From: Haloferax marinisediminis
GTDB lineage: Archaea > Halobacteriota > Halobacteria > Halobacteriales > Haloferacaceae
Reading direction: 5' to 3'
DNA: 64,000 bases
Assembly (NCBI RefSeq): GCF_009674585.1
Contig: NZ_WKJP01000001.1
Coordinates: 1,364,001 to 1,428,000, forward strand
Shown here: positions 1 to 7,339 of the stretch, piece by piece
Numbering within the stretch: the first letter of the stretch is position 1
How the letters are laid out: each line of letters opens with the position of its first letter
Notes under the pieces: generated by a model
The model's input: the letters and a program-made list of their open reading frames with translations, nothing else
Databases searched by the model: none
Told to the model about the DNA's origin: nothing
Program-made: the position numbers and the translations under genes

Positions 1-442
1 TCTCGCGCTTTTCGACGACGACGTCGCGAATCTCATCGGGGAGTTCGGGGACGAGCGTGTCGTAGGCGAACTTGTTGACGTTGTAGATAGAGAGGGTCGC
101 CTCGGCGTCCGTGTCGTCGGCGGTGACGCCTTTCCCGAAGACTTCTTCGGCGAGTTCGTCACGTCGTGGGTGGTCGCGCTTGATGAGGTCCGGCGTGACC
201 GTAATCTCGACGTCTCGCTGTTCGGCCTCGAAGACGGCCTCGGCGAGCGCGATGTTCTTCGCGACGCGTGGGAAGAGGTCCTCTTGCGTCTCGACGAGGT
301 CGCCGTTGGCGTCCTTGCGAAGATACCGCGCGGGCAGGATGTTGTTGTAGGCGTTTCCGGTCATCCGCTCCGCGAGCGTCTCGCCTTCGGTCCGTTTGAC
401 CGGCAGGACGAGTTCGTCCGTGGAGAGTTCTGCGTCGCTCAT
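1..442 (-). CDS. nrdJ: Adenosylcobalamin-dependent (class II) ribonucleotide reductase, N-terminal part
   Basis: Makes deoxyribonucleotides from ribonucleotides in the cytoplasm using a B12 radical. Only the first 147 residues are in the window; the gene runs off the left edge. The visible part starts MSDAELSTDELVLPVKRTEG and includes ERMTGNAYNNILPARYL and DLFPRVAKNIALAEA, which look like the N-terminal region of NrdJ. The catalytic barrel with its cysteines is outside, so the class II assignment rests on N-terminal resemblance and on what is usual in haloarchaea. ATG at 442 is preceded by a GGAGGT-like sequence on the minus strand. An unrelated class of reductase is possible but less likely. 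Confidence 0.72.
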   Translation of the reverse strand, partial: MSDAELSTDELVLPVKRTEGETLAERMTGNAYNNILPARYLRKDANGDLVETQEDLFPRVAKNIALAEAVFEAEQRDVEITVTPDLIKRDHPRRDELAEEVFGKGVTADDTDAEATLSIYNVNKFAYDTLVPELPDEIRDVVVEKRE

Positions 443-451
443 CTTACTGTA

Positions 452-458
452 CCTCCCG
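452..458 (-). promoter_or_regulatory. Shine-Dalgarno-like site upstream of nrdJ
   Basis: On the minus strand the sequence gggaggtacagtaag directly precedes the ATG at 442, placing GGAGGT about nine bases upstream. This supports the chosen start and a leadered transcript. The nearest TATA-like sequence on this strand is near 540-550, giving a leader of roughly 80 bases. Confidence 0.45.
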
Positions 459-892
459 CCCGAAGCGTGTTCGGGCATCGGCGTGTCGTGGACTGCGTGA
501 AATTCCGCTCATTGTGACGATATTGGTGTGTGGGGCGTGGTCGGTTAAGGCTTCGGACTCCGGGGCGTTTCACCCCCGAAACTATCACATTTAGTGCAAG
601 TATGTGGAGGTCGAGACGCCGGGCCCGAAACGCACAGGTTTCCTAGAGGTGAGCAGACCACATAACGGTAGCCAGAGCGGAGTGGAAGTAAAATAACGAG
701 GCAGATAATCGCCATACTGCGGCAGGATATGCAGTAGAATGTGAGGGGGGCCAATCGGTGTCTGACACTGTCACATGGGGGATGTATCGAACTGCGGTGG
801 AGAATATAAAAGAATCCACGACTGACGCAACGACAAGAACTATCAGTATTCATATGTACTGAAAATCGCCGCTTAAGAGGGCGCTGAATTCG
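459..892. other. Long divergent intergenic region, no gene supported
   Basis: This spacer between nrdJ and the small membrane gene is less GC-rich than the genes around it. Open frames across it (for example one on the minus strand at 545-970) encode Cys-, Arg- and His-rich peptides unlike the acidic proteins of the neighbours and are judged non-coding. It should hold the nrdJ promoter and leader. I looked for a cobalamin riboswitch because the gene is B12-dependent but could not recognise a B12 box. Confidence 0.5.
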
Positions 893-927
893 ACCGTTTC
901 GGGCAGTGGAACGCCCCCGAAAACGGT
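893..927 (+). promoter_or_regulatory. Imperfect stem-loop upstream of the small membrane gene
   Basis: The arms accgtttcgggc and gcccccgaaaacggt pair with two one-base bulges around a short loop. The structure lies 15-50 bases upstream of the likely TATA element (cttattcg, about 949-955), so it may be an operator or an upstream transcript end rather than part of the message. Confidence 0.3.
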
Positions 928-978
928 GGGTGGTATCGTGCCGCAAACTTATTCGCCTCGCCGGTGTCATATCCGACT

Positions 979-1190
979 ATGGTACTTTCCCCCTCACTCT
1001 CGTACCGCTGCAGTTCGGTGAGTTCTTCGCAGGGCCACTCGGGCAGATTCTGCTGGTGCTCATCGCGATTGCCATCGTCATCGTCGTCGGCCGGATGGTG
1101 TTGAAAATTGCGTGGCGACTCGTGACGATTGCCGCACTCATCATCGCCGTGTTGCTCTTGCTGTCGTTCTTCGGAATCAACGTCATCTGA
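979..1190 (+). CDS. Small haloarchaeal membrane protein, start interrupted by an apparent 1-nt deletion
   Basis: Function unknown. The body reads QFGEFFAGPLGQ followed by two very hydrophobic segments (LLVLIAIAIVIVVGRMV and LVTIAALIIAVLLLLSF), so it is a small integral membrane protein with two helices. The natural leaderless start is the ATG at 979, about 28 bases behind a TATA-like cttattcg, but it is in the wrong frame. Adding one T to the ttt at 987-989 would join it as MVLFPLTLVPLQFGEFF, about 70 residues in total. The only in-frame starts in the sequence as given are GTG at 906 or 930, inside the stem-loop region. Coding of the body is likely; the start is uncertain. Confidence 0.55.
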
Positions 1191-1238
1191 CGACCGAAGA
1201 ACGACGCGCGACGGCCGTTTCGTCGTCACCGACGTCAG

Positions 1239-1853
1239 TTATACAACGTCGAATCCAGCGACCGCTGAGAGAAAGTTTCTGACGACGCCGTGTCCCGACC
1301 CCGTGAGGACGCTCTCCGGGTGGAACTGGACACACTCGATAGGATACTCGCGGTGACGAACGCCCATCACGAGTGATTCGCCGTCGTGGTCCGTCGTCGC
1401 CGACACGTCGAAACAGTCGGGCACTTCGGTGGCGACGAGTGAGTGGTACCGACCGGCGGGGAACCCCGCTTCGAGGTCAGTGAAAACACCCTGCCCGTCG
1501 TGGTCGATGGGGAACGCCTTACCGTGAATCGGTGCTGGCGCGTGGCCAATCGTCCCGCCGTAGGCGTAGACTGCCGCTTCGAGACCGAGACAGACACCGA
1601 GCGTCGGAATCTCGGTCGAGAGTTCCGTGAGTACGTCGGTCGTCACACCCACGTCGCGGTCGTTCTTCGGATGCCCCGGTCCCGGGGAGATGACGAGGGC
1701 GTCGGGGTCGAGGGAACGAATCTCGTCGAGTGTAGCCGTGTTCTTCAGCACCTCGATGTCGAGCGGTTCGCCGTTCACGGTCTGTTCGGAGAAGTACTCC
1801 ACGAGGTTGTACGTGAACGAGTCGAAGTTGTCGACGATGACGAGCCGAGTCAT
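1239..1853 (-). CDS. trpG: Anthranilate synthase component II (glutamine amidotransferase)
   Basis: Supplies ammonia from glutamine to TrpE for anthranilate formation. 204 residues, the usual length for a free-standing subunit. The class I amidotransferase triad is visible: Cys88 in GVCLG, and His178 and Glu180 in FHPES. ISPGPGHP at 55-62 is the oxyanion-strand motif. Oddly, the usual GHQ after the nucleophile loop is LEA here. It is the last gene of the trp operon; its ATG overlaps the trpE stop as ATGA, indicating translational coupling. PabA-type use in folate synthesis is the alternative, but the operon favours tryptophan. Confidence 0.93.
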   Translation of the reverse strand: MTRLVIVDNFDSFTYNLVEYFSEQTVNGEPLDIEVLKNTATLDEIRSLDPDALVISPGPGHPKNDRDVGVTTDVLTELSTEIPTLGVCLGLEAAVYAYGGTIGHAPAPIHGKAFPIDHDGQGVFTDLEAGFPAGRYHSLVATEVPDCFDVSATTDHDGESLVMGVRHREYPIECVQFHPESVLTGSGHGVVRNFLSAVAGFDVV

Positions 1854-3424
1854 CGAGACACCTCCCGTGGCTCGTACTCGATTCGACGGATGGCGTCGAG
1901 GACGCCGCCCATCTTCTGTTCGGTCTCGTCGTACTCCGAGGCGGGATCAGAGTCGGCGACGATACCCGCGCCCGCGCGGACGGTAATCTCGTCTTCGTGG
2001 CCGTCAGTCTCGACCGTCGCCGTTCGGATGACGATCGCCATGTCGGCGTCACCAGTCCACGAGTAGTAGCCAACGCCACCGCCGTAGACACCACGTGGGT
2101 CGTCTTCGAGGTCGTCGATTATCTCCATCGCCCGGACCTTCGGCGCGCCAGTCAGCGTTCCTGCGGGGAAGGTCGCACGGGTCGCGTCGAACGCGTCGTG
2201 TTCAGCGTCGAGCGTTCCGGAGACCGTCGACTCGATGTGCTGGACGTGACTGTACTTGATGACGCTCATGAACTCTTCGACGCGGACGCTCCCGGGCGTC
2301 GAGACGCGGCGGACGTCGTTGCGGCCGAGGTCGACGAGCATCGTGTGCTCGGCGCGTTCTTTGGCATCGGCGAGGAGTTCGCCAGCGAGGCGGCGGTCTT
2401 CGACCGGACCGGACCCACGCGGGCACGTCCCTGCGATGGGGTTGACGACGACACGGTCACCACGAACCGAGACGAGGGTCTCGGGGCTCGCGCCGACGAC
2501 GCGGCGGTCACCGTGGCGAAGAAGGTACATGTACGGAGACGGGTTGACCTCGCGGAGCGAGGCGTACAGACCGACGGGGTCGACCTGTCCACGGAGTTTT
2601 CGGGTGCGCGAGAGGACGCCTTGGTAGATGTCGCCGTCGCGGACGTGTTCTTTGGCCGCACGGACTGCGGCCTCGTACGACGCTCGTGAACCTGCTTCTT
2701 CACTGGTTCGCTCGAAGCCACCGGGGGCGGGGTCGTCGGCCGTCTCGAGTTTCTCGGTGACTGCTTCGACTTCCGCGACGACAGAGTCGTACACCTCGGC
2801 GGGGTCGTCGTCCGGCGTGACGACTGGGGTGCAGACGAGTCGAACCGTATCTTCGACGTGGTCGAACGCGAGCGTCCGGGTCGTCAACACGAACTCGGCG
2901 TCCGGGTCGTCGGTGTCGGGGCGCTCCCGGCCGACTTCGGCTAACCAGAGGTCGTAGACGGCCTCGTACGCGAGGAACCCGACCAGTCCGCCGGTGAGTG
3001 TCTGTCGCTCCGTCTCGGGGAAGTTCACGCGCGGAAGGTCAGGGAGCGCGCCACGAAGCGAGTCGAGCACGTCGCCTTCTGCCTCGCGGACGAACGCTGC
3101 CGCGGGGCCGCCGAGGTCGGTTACGTCGGTTCCGTCGGGGCCGACCGTCACGACTGCTTCGGGGTCGTAGCCGACGAACGAAAAGCGCGCGTGGGAATCG
3201 GCGGTGGTCGCGGGAGACGAGAACGCGCCCTGCGGGTTGCTCGACGAGACCTTCTCGGCGCTCTCCAAGAGGAACCCGTACTCACTCCGGTCGGCGAGTG
3301 CGGTGTACGCCGCGAGCGGGTCGATGTCCACGTCGAGTTCGGTGACGAGGTGCGCCACGACGGGCTCGTCGTAGTCTGCGAGCTCGGCGACGAACTCCTC
3401 ACGGTCGGTTTCGGGTCGCGTCAC
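1850..3424 (-). CDS. trpE: Anthranilate synthase component I
   Basis: Converts chorismate plus ammonia to anthranilate, the first committed step to tryptophan. 524 residues. The N-terminal part has the LLES motif (YGFLLESAEKVS) used for tryptophan feedback binding. The C-terminal chorismate-binding domain shows NPIAGTCPRGSG, LVDLGRNDVRRV and the GAPKVRAMEIID stretch. It starts with GTG at 3424, overlapping the trpF stop as GTGA, and ends in an ATGA overlap with trpG. Its place between trpF and trpG and the LLES motif make PabB unlikely. Confidence 0.95.
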   Translation of the reverse strand: MTRPETDREEFVAELADYDEPVVAHLVTELDVDIDPLAAYTALADRSEYGFLLESAEKVSSSNPQGAFSSPATTADSHARFSFVGYDPEAVVTVGPDGTDVTDLGGPAAAFVREAEGDVLDSLRGALPDLPRVNFPETERQTLTGGLVGFLAYEAVYDLWLAEVGRERPDTDDPDAEFVLTTRTLAFDHVEDTVRLVCTPVVTPDDDPAEVYDSVVAEVEAVTEKLETADDPAPGGFERTSEEAGSRASYEAAVRAAKEHVRDGDIYQGVLSRTRKLRGQVDPVGLYASLREVNPSPYMYLLRHGDRRVVGASPETLVSVRGDRVVVNPIAGTCPRGSGPVEDRRLAGELLADAKERAEHTMLVDLGRNDVRRVSTPGSVRVEEFMSVIKYSHVQHIESTVSGTLDAEHDAFDATRATFPAGTLTGAPKVRAMEIIDDLEDDPRGVYGGGVGYYSWTGDADMAIVIRTATVETDGHEDEITVRAGAGIVADSDPASEYDETEQKMGGVLDAIRRIEYEPREVSR

Positions 3425-4086
3425 GCCGGAACCTCCTCGTGATTCTCGTGGTCACGGAACGCGGTTTTCGCCTCGGTGACGAAGCGGCGAACCGCGTCGT
3501 GGTCTTTGACACCGCCGGATGCTTCGACACCGCTGGCGACGTCGACCCCGTCAGGGGCGACGGTTCGGACCGCATCGGCGACGTTGTCGGGCGTTAGCCC
3601 GCCGGCGAGAATCACAGGCACGTCGACGGCTTCGACGAGCGCCCGTGAGGCGTCCCAGTCGTGCGTCTGGCCGGTTCCACCTGCACCCGACTCAGAGGGT
3701 GTGTCGACGAGGAGACCATCGACAGCGGGCGCGACAGCGCGTGCACGCGCGATGTCTGTTGCGTCGACGACCGGGACGACACGGACGCCTTCGGTGGCGA
3801 GTGTTTCGAGTTCGTCCGCCGAGAAGTCCGCGTGGAGTTGGAGTACGTCGGGGCGGACCTCGCGTGCGAGTTCACGAGCGTGTTCGACCGACTCGGGCAT
3901 CGTCACGAGGACCGTCGAGAGGAACGGTGGAGCACCTGCGAAGAGCTCGCGGGCGCGCTCGGGCGAAATCTCCCGAGGCGTGTCGACGGGAACGTCGCAG
4001 ATAGCGCCGACTGCGTCTGCACCGGCCGCAGCGACGGCGTCGAGGTCTGTCGAACGGGTGACGCCGCAGACTTTCACACGGACCAT
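3421..4086 (-). CDS. trpF: Phosphoribosylanthranilate isomerase
   Basis: Amadori rearrangement of N-(5-phosphoribosyl)anthranilate, third step of the tryptophan pathway. 221 residues with the (beta/alpha)8 pattern: catalytic Cys in the first strand (VKVCGVTR), LQLHAD, and the phosphate-binding ILAGGLTPDNV and DVASGVE loops. The start MVRVKVCGV at 4086 is chosen because the strand beginning there is the conserved N-terminus and it lies one base past the trpD stop; the open frame upstream is inside trpD. Confidence 0.95.
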   Translation of the reverse strand: MVRVKVCGVTRSTDLDAVAAAGADAVGAICDVPVDTPREISPERARELFAGAPPFLSTVLVTMPESVEHARELAREVRPDVLQLHADFSADELETLATEGVRVVPVVDATDIARARAVAPAVDGLLVDTPSESGAGGTGQTHDWDASRALVEAVDVPVILAGGLTPDNVADAVRTVAPDGVDVASGVEASGGVKDHDAVRRFVTEAKTAFRDHENHEEVPA

Positions 4087-4087
4087 C

Positions 4088-5083
4088 TCACGCCTCCCGG
4101 AGCGCGTCGAGTTTTGCTTTCGCGGCACCGGTGTCGATGGCGTCGCGGGCGACGTCGACGCCGTCTTCGAGCGAATCTGCGATGCCAGCCACGTAGATTG
4201 CAGCGCCCGCGTTGGCGAGGATGAGGTCTCGTTTGGCACCGGTCACGTCACCCGTGAGGATGCCTTCGAGGTCGCGGGCGTTCTCCTGTGGCGACCCGCC
4301 GGCGACGGCGTCGATTGGGGCCTGTTCGAGACCGAGGTCAGCAGGCGTGAGCGTGTACTCGATGACGTCGTCACCGTCGACTTCGGCGACGGTCGTCGCG
4401 TCGTGGAGCGCAATCTCGTCCATCCCCGAGCCGTGAACGACGAGGGCACGCTCGACAGGCATGTGCGAGAGCGCGCGGGCAATCATAGGGACGAGGTCAG
4501 GGTCGTAGACGCCGAGAACCTGCGCGTCGGCACCGGCGGGGTTCGTCAGCGGTCCGAGGACGTTGAAGATGGTGCGCATGCCGAGTTCCTTCCGCGGGCC
4601 GATGACGGCCTTCATCGCGGGGTGGAACACGGGCGCGAGCATGAAGCCGACGCCGTTCTCGTCGATACATCGCTCGACCGATTCGGGGTCTGCTTCGACG
4701 TTCACACCCGCGACTTCGAGCACGTCAGCACTCCCAGAAGATGAAGAGACGGAGTAGTTGCCGTGCTTGGCGACTGCGGCACCCGCGCCGGCAGCCACGA
4801 GCGCGCTGGTCGTCGAGACGTTGATCGTGTTGTAGTCGTCGCCGCCGGTTCCACAGGTGTCGACGAGTGGCTCGCGCGAGGGTTCGATGGTCAACGCGGC
4901 GTCGCGCATCCCCTGTGCGAAGCCGGCGATTTCGGCTTCAGTCTCTCCTTTCGCACGGAGTGCCGCCAGGAGGGCGCCGATTTGCGCCTCCGTCGCCTCT
5001 TCGAAGACCGCACGCGCAGCGTCGCGCGCCTCCTCGACAGTCAAGTCAGAACCAGCAGTGACGCGTTCGATGTAATCTTGCAT
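4088..5083 (-). CDS. trpD: Anthranilate phosphoribosyltransferase
   Basis: Transfers phosphoribose from PRPP to anthranilate. 331 residues. An N-terminal helical domain (about 1-70) precedes the PRPP-binding loop DTCGTGGDDYNTINVST, the KHGNYSVSSSSGSADVLE loop and the anthranilate-binding region NPAGADAQVLGVYD. First gene of the minus-strand operon trpD-trpF-trpE-trpG, whose members overlap or nearly abut. A 20-bp palindrome lies 32 bases upstream of the ATG at 5083. Confidence 0.95.
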   Translation of the reverse strand: MQDYIERVTAGSDLTVEEARDAARAVFEEATEAQIGALLAALRAKGETEAEIAGFAQGMRDAALTIEPSREPLVDTCGTGGDDYNTINVSTTSALVAAGAGAAVAKHGNYSVSSSSGSADVLEVAGVNVEADPESVERCIDENGVGFMLAPVFHPAMKAVIGPRKELGMRTIFNVLGPLTNPAGADAQVLGVYDPDLVPMIARALSHMPVERALVVHGSGMDEIALHDATTVAEVDGDDVIEYTLTPADLGLEQAPIDAVAGGSPQENARDLEGILTGDVTGAKRDLILANAGAAIYVAGIADSLEDGVDVARDAIDTGAAKAKLDALREA

Positions 5084-5114
5084 TGGTAATCACCGATGTA
5101 CGTGTTCGAGTTAC

Positions 5115-5134
5115 AATGTACAAATTCGTACATT
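5115..5134. promoter_or_regulatory. Perfect palindromic operator candidate of the trp operon
   Basis: AATGTAC, six bases, GTACATT is a perfect inverted repeat with 7-bp arms, 32 bases before the trpD start. It contains TGTACA, which is the TRP-box consensus bound by the TrpY repressor of methanogens. A further TGTACG lies at 5097-5102. The minus-strand TATA-like cttaag (5137-5142) sits next to it, so a bound protein would sit at the core promoter. Confidence 0.6.
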
Positions 5135-5323
5135 GACTTAAGGGTGTCGGGCAGGCGAAAATCGCCGCCATCGAGCCCGGTCGTGACGCAGGGATTCGGC
5201 GGTATGAGACGGTGGGAGTGTGCTATGGTGGGAATCGCCGCACGTGGTCCGATTCGAAAGCTTAAATTGTAACCCCGGACAACGGAGAGATGCGTCCGAA
5301 CGGGCGTGGAAAGCACCGTAACC

Positions 5324-5398
5324 GGGTTGGTGGTCTAGTCTGGTTATGACACCTCCTTGACATGGAGGAGGCCGGCAGTTCAAATCTGCCCCAACCCA
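5324..5398 (+). tRNA. tRNA-Val (anticodon GAC), copy 1
   Basis: 75-base cloverleaf: acceptor GGGTTGG pairs with CCAACCC, the anticodon stem CCTCC/GGAGG encloses loop TTGACAT giving anticodon GAC, and the T arm is GGCAG TTCAAAT CTGCC. Discriminator A at 5398; CCA is not encoded. An identical copy follows 43 bases downstream. Confidence 0.95.
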
Positions 5399-5441
5399 CT
5401 TCCTTTCCACGTTTCGGAGTTCGGCCGATGTTTGCAACACC

Positions 5442-5516
5442 GGGTTGGTGGTCTAGTCTGGTTATGACACCTCCTTGACATGGAGGAGGCCGGCAGTTCA
5501 AATCTGCCCCAACCCA
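5442..5516 (+). tRNA. tRNA-Val (anticodon GAC), copy 2
   Basis: Identical in sequence to the copy at 5324, with the same acceptor, anticodon loop TTGACAT and T arm. The six bases before each gene (caccgg against taaccgg) and the four after (ctt/ttt) are similar, so the duplication barely extends beyond the gene. Probably a recent tandem duplication kept by gene conversion. Confidence 0.95.
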
Positions 5517-5634
5517 TTTCGCTTCTACGAGAACCCGACGACCACCGAGGCGAAGCCTCGTGTGTGAGTCACGATTCGAGACGAGCGAAATTCTTGGGGC
5601 TGTTTGAACTCGGGAGCGACTGCAAGGAGCGACC

Positions 5635-5660
5635 AACGTTCAAATCTACCCCAACCCACT
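5635..5660 (+). repeat. Decayed copy of the tRNA-Val 3' half
   Basis: The stretch gttcaaatctaccccaaccc followed by actt repeats the T loop, acceptor strand and immediate 3' flank of the upstream tRNA-Val genes with one substitution, 119 bases after copy 2. No matching 5' half is present, so this is a tRNA fragment of the kind left by tandem duplication decay or by integration at a tRNA 3' end. Confidence 0.6.
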
Positions 5661-5721
5661 TCTCTTCGACGTAACGACCGCGAGAGACACGGAGGTCTCT
5701 CGCGTCAGCGTCGTGGTCACG

Positions 5722-5775
5722 GCAGATTTGAACCAGCGAGCGACCGCAAGAAGCGAGTGGGGTTCAGAATCTGCC
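5722..5775 (+). repeat. Inverted pair of T-arm-like sequences
   Basis: ggcagatttgaacc at 5722-5735 is the reverse complement of the tRNA T arm, and ggttcagaatctgcc at 5761-5775 is the same arm in direct orientation with one inserted base. Together they form a hairpin with a 25-base loop. The loop shares a gagcgacygcaaragcga-type phrase with 5611-5632. No gene is seen in 5517-5821. Confidence 0.45.
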
Positions 5776-5821
5776 TACCTGTTCCTCGAGATGAACCGTA
5801 GATGTCGTGGACGACGACTTC

Positions 5822-6625
5822 TCATCCGACATTCTGCTCGTCGAAGTAGACGTTCACCTCGTACTGCGACCTGTCGTAATCCAGTGATAGCGCCTCGATA
5901 GACCCATTGAAACGGTACCGGTCGCCGAGGAAGTGTCGTCCACCGGCGTCCGCGGGTCGCGGACCCGTCGTGTCGGCGACGGTTACCGTACCATCTGCGT
6001 TCTGTGTCGTGGCCTCGTCGGAGTCCGCGGAGAAGTCGCCGCTGTCGGTATCAGGTTGAATGGCACCTTCGAGGAGTAATTCGTACGCCGTCGGCCCGTT
6101 CGCAGTAATCATCACCGAGCGCCACTCGTTCACGTACCCGGGTAATTCGACCGCCAGTGGACTCACGAGCATTTCGTCAACGTAGACGTATGCATCGTAC
6201 CCCGGCTCGGGGACAACCGTTAGCTGTGCGTATCCAGAGATGATGAACCGGTCACCGAGGAAGTTTGTTTCTCCTGCGTTTTCGGGCCGCGGTCCGGTTT
6301 CGTCGCGCACCGCTTGGCCGGCCGGCCCGTCGGGGTCGAACACGATGTCGTCCTCGTCGGCAGAGAAATCGCCGAATTCGGTGTCGGCTTCGAGCGTCCC
6401 GTCGACTGTGAACTCGTAGTCAACCGGTCCGTTTGCCGAAATCATCAGCGTGTGCATGGCCGACCCCGAGGTCTGCCCACTCACTGAACCTGCTACGCCC
6501 CATATCGGCAGCACTGACGCTCCCACCCCGATGGCGGCCGTCTTCAACATCGTTCGTCGATTTAATCGCCGCCCCGTACTCCGTTGGCCCGCTGACTGCC
6601 CGCCAGCTGTGCTATCAATGCACAT
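5822..6625 (-). CDS. Tat-exported protein with two tandem homologous domains, function unknown
   Basis: 267 residues. The N-terminus carries a twin-arginine signal (RRLNRRTMLKTAAIGVGA, then a hydrophobic core), so the folded protein is exported. The mature part is two repeats of about 85-90 residues, each starting MI(S/T)ANGP and carrying GDFSAD, TGPRPxxAG and FLGDR(F/Y). I do not recognise the family. Start ATG 6625 is preferred over GTG 6658 because the TATA box at 6659-6666 directly adjoins that GTG and places the transcript start near 6636. No operon partner. Confidence 0.8.
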   Translation of the reverse strand: MCIDSTAGGQSAGQRSTGRRLNRRTMLKTAAIGVGASVLPIWGVAGSVSGQTSGSAMHTLMISANGPVDYEFTVDGTLEADTEFGDFSADEDDIVFDPDGPAGQAVRDETGPRPENAGETNFLGDRFIISGYAQLTVVPEPGYDAYVYVDEMLVSPLAVELPGYVNEWRSVMITANGPTAYELLLEGAIQPDTDSGDFSADSDEATTQNADGTVTVADTTGPRPADAGGRHFLGDRYRFNGSIEALSLDYDRSQYEVNVYFDEQNVG

Positions 6626-6658
6626 AGATAAACTGTCACTCCCGAGTCTCTTATACAC

Positions 6659-6666
6659 TTTTTATA
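6659..6666 (-). promoter_or_regulatory. TATA box of the Tat-exported protein gene
   Basis: TATAAAAA on the minus strand, centred about 37 bases upstream of ATG 6625. Transcription starting about 26 bases downstream would give a leader of roughly ten bases and rules out the longer reading frame start. Confidence 0.6.
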
Positions 6667-6783
6667 ATTGACAGGAAACTGGACGTGGGATGACATTCAT
6701 CCCAAGAGAGTTGTGCCACGCAAACAGTGAGAGCGATTTCAAACGGCTGCTTCAGTCCCTACTCGAGTGGGTGATGTGGGTCG

Positions 6784-7260
6784 CTAGTCGTCCGCCGGCG
6801 CCAACGCCGGCGACGAGAACTCCCGGTACTTGTACATCCGCGTCAGGTGCAGGACGACGACGTACCCGAGAGCCGCCAGCACGACAGCGAGAATCGTGTT
6901 TCCGAGCAGTTGCCGGAAGAGGATGTCGAACCCTGCATCGAGCGACACGTCGGAGACGGAGACGCCGGGAATCGGGCCGAGGATGTACGACCCAACCCAG
7001 AAACTCGCCCCGTAGACGGCCCACTTGACGGGTGGATTGAAGATGACGAGTGTCGAGACGAGCGCGAGTTTACTCGCTCTGTCGACGAAGTACGCGATGA
7101 GCGCGAACAGCGCGAGTGCGGTGCCAGCGGTGGGCATCACGACGAAAAACACACCGAAGGCGAAACTCACTGCAATCTCGTGAGGCGTGTGTTCCGCCGC
7201 AAAGGCACGTTCGATTCCCGACCACACTCGGGCCCGAATCGACGCTACTCTCTCGCGCAC
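6784..7260 (-). CDS. DUF2062 family membrane protein
   Basis: 158 residues. A charged, amphipathic N-terminus (about 1-25) is followed by three hydrophobic segments (near 30-60, 62-100 and 118-142). The pattern HTPHEIAVSFAFGVFFVVMPTAG and FNPPVKWAVYGASFWVG matches DUF2062 proteins. Their biochemical role is not established; bacterial relatives sit near envelope-polymer genes. Monocistronic on the minus strand, 79 bases beyond the CBS gene that precedes it. Confidence 0.75.
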   Translation of the reverse strand: MRERVASIRARVWSGIERAFAAEHTPHEIAVSFAFGVFFVVMPTAGTALALFALIAYFVDRASKLALVSTLVIFNPPVKWAVYGASFWVGSYILGPIPGVSVSDVSLDAGFDILFRQLLGNTILAVVLAALGYVVVLHLTRMYKYREFSSPALAPADD

Positions 7261-7339
7261 AGGTGACGGCTAGATGCAGGACTCTACTATCAATTCTTCG
7301 CCATGCGAGGCAATAGCTATCGAATTCACGAATTCGAGA

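Noticed and set aside
459-892. Cobalamin riboswitch upstream of the B12-dependent ribonucleotide reductase
   Set aside because: No B12 box or matching stem arrangement could be recognised, and such riboswitches are not usual in archaea.
545-970. Open frame on the minus strand upstream of nrdJ
   Set aside because: The peptide is rich in Cys, Arg, His and Ser and poor in acidic residues, unlike all haloarchaeal proteins nearby; no start signal is seen.
5517-5821. Integrated mobile element at tRNA-Val
   Set aside because: Only tRNA-like fragments and hairpins are present; there is no integrase, no second att site within the window and no shift in gene content.
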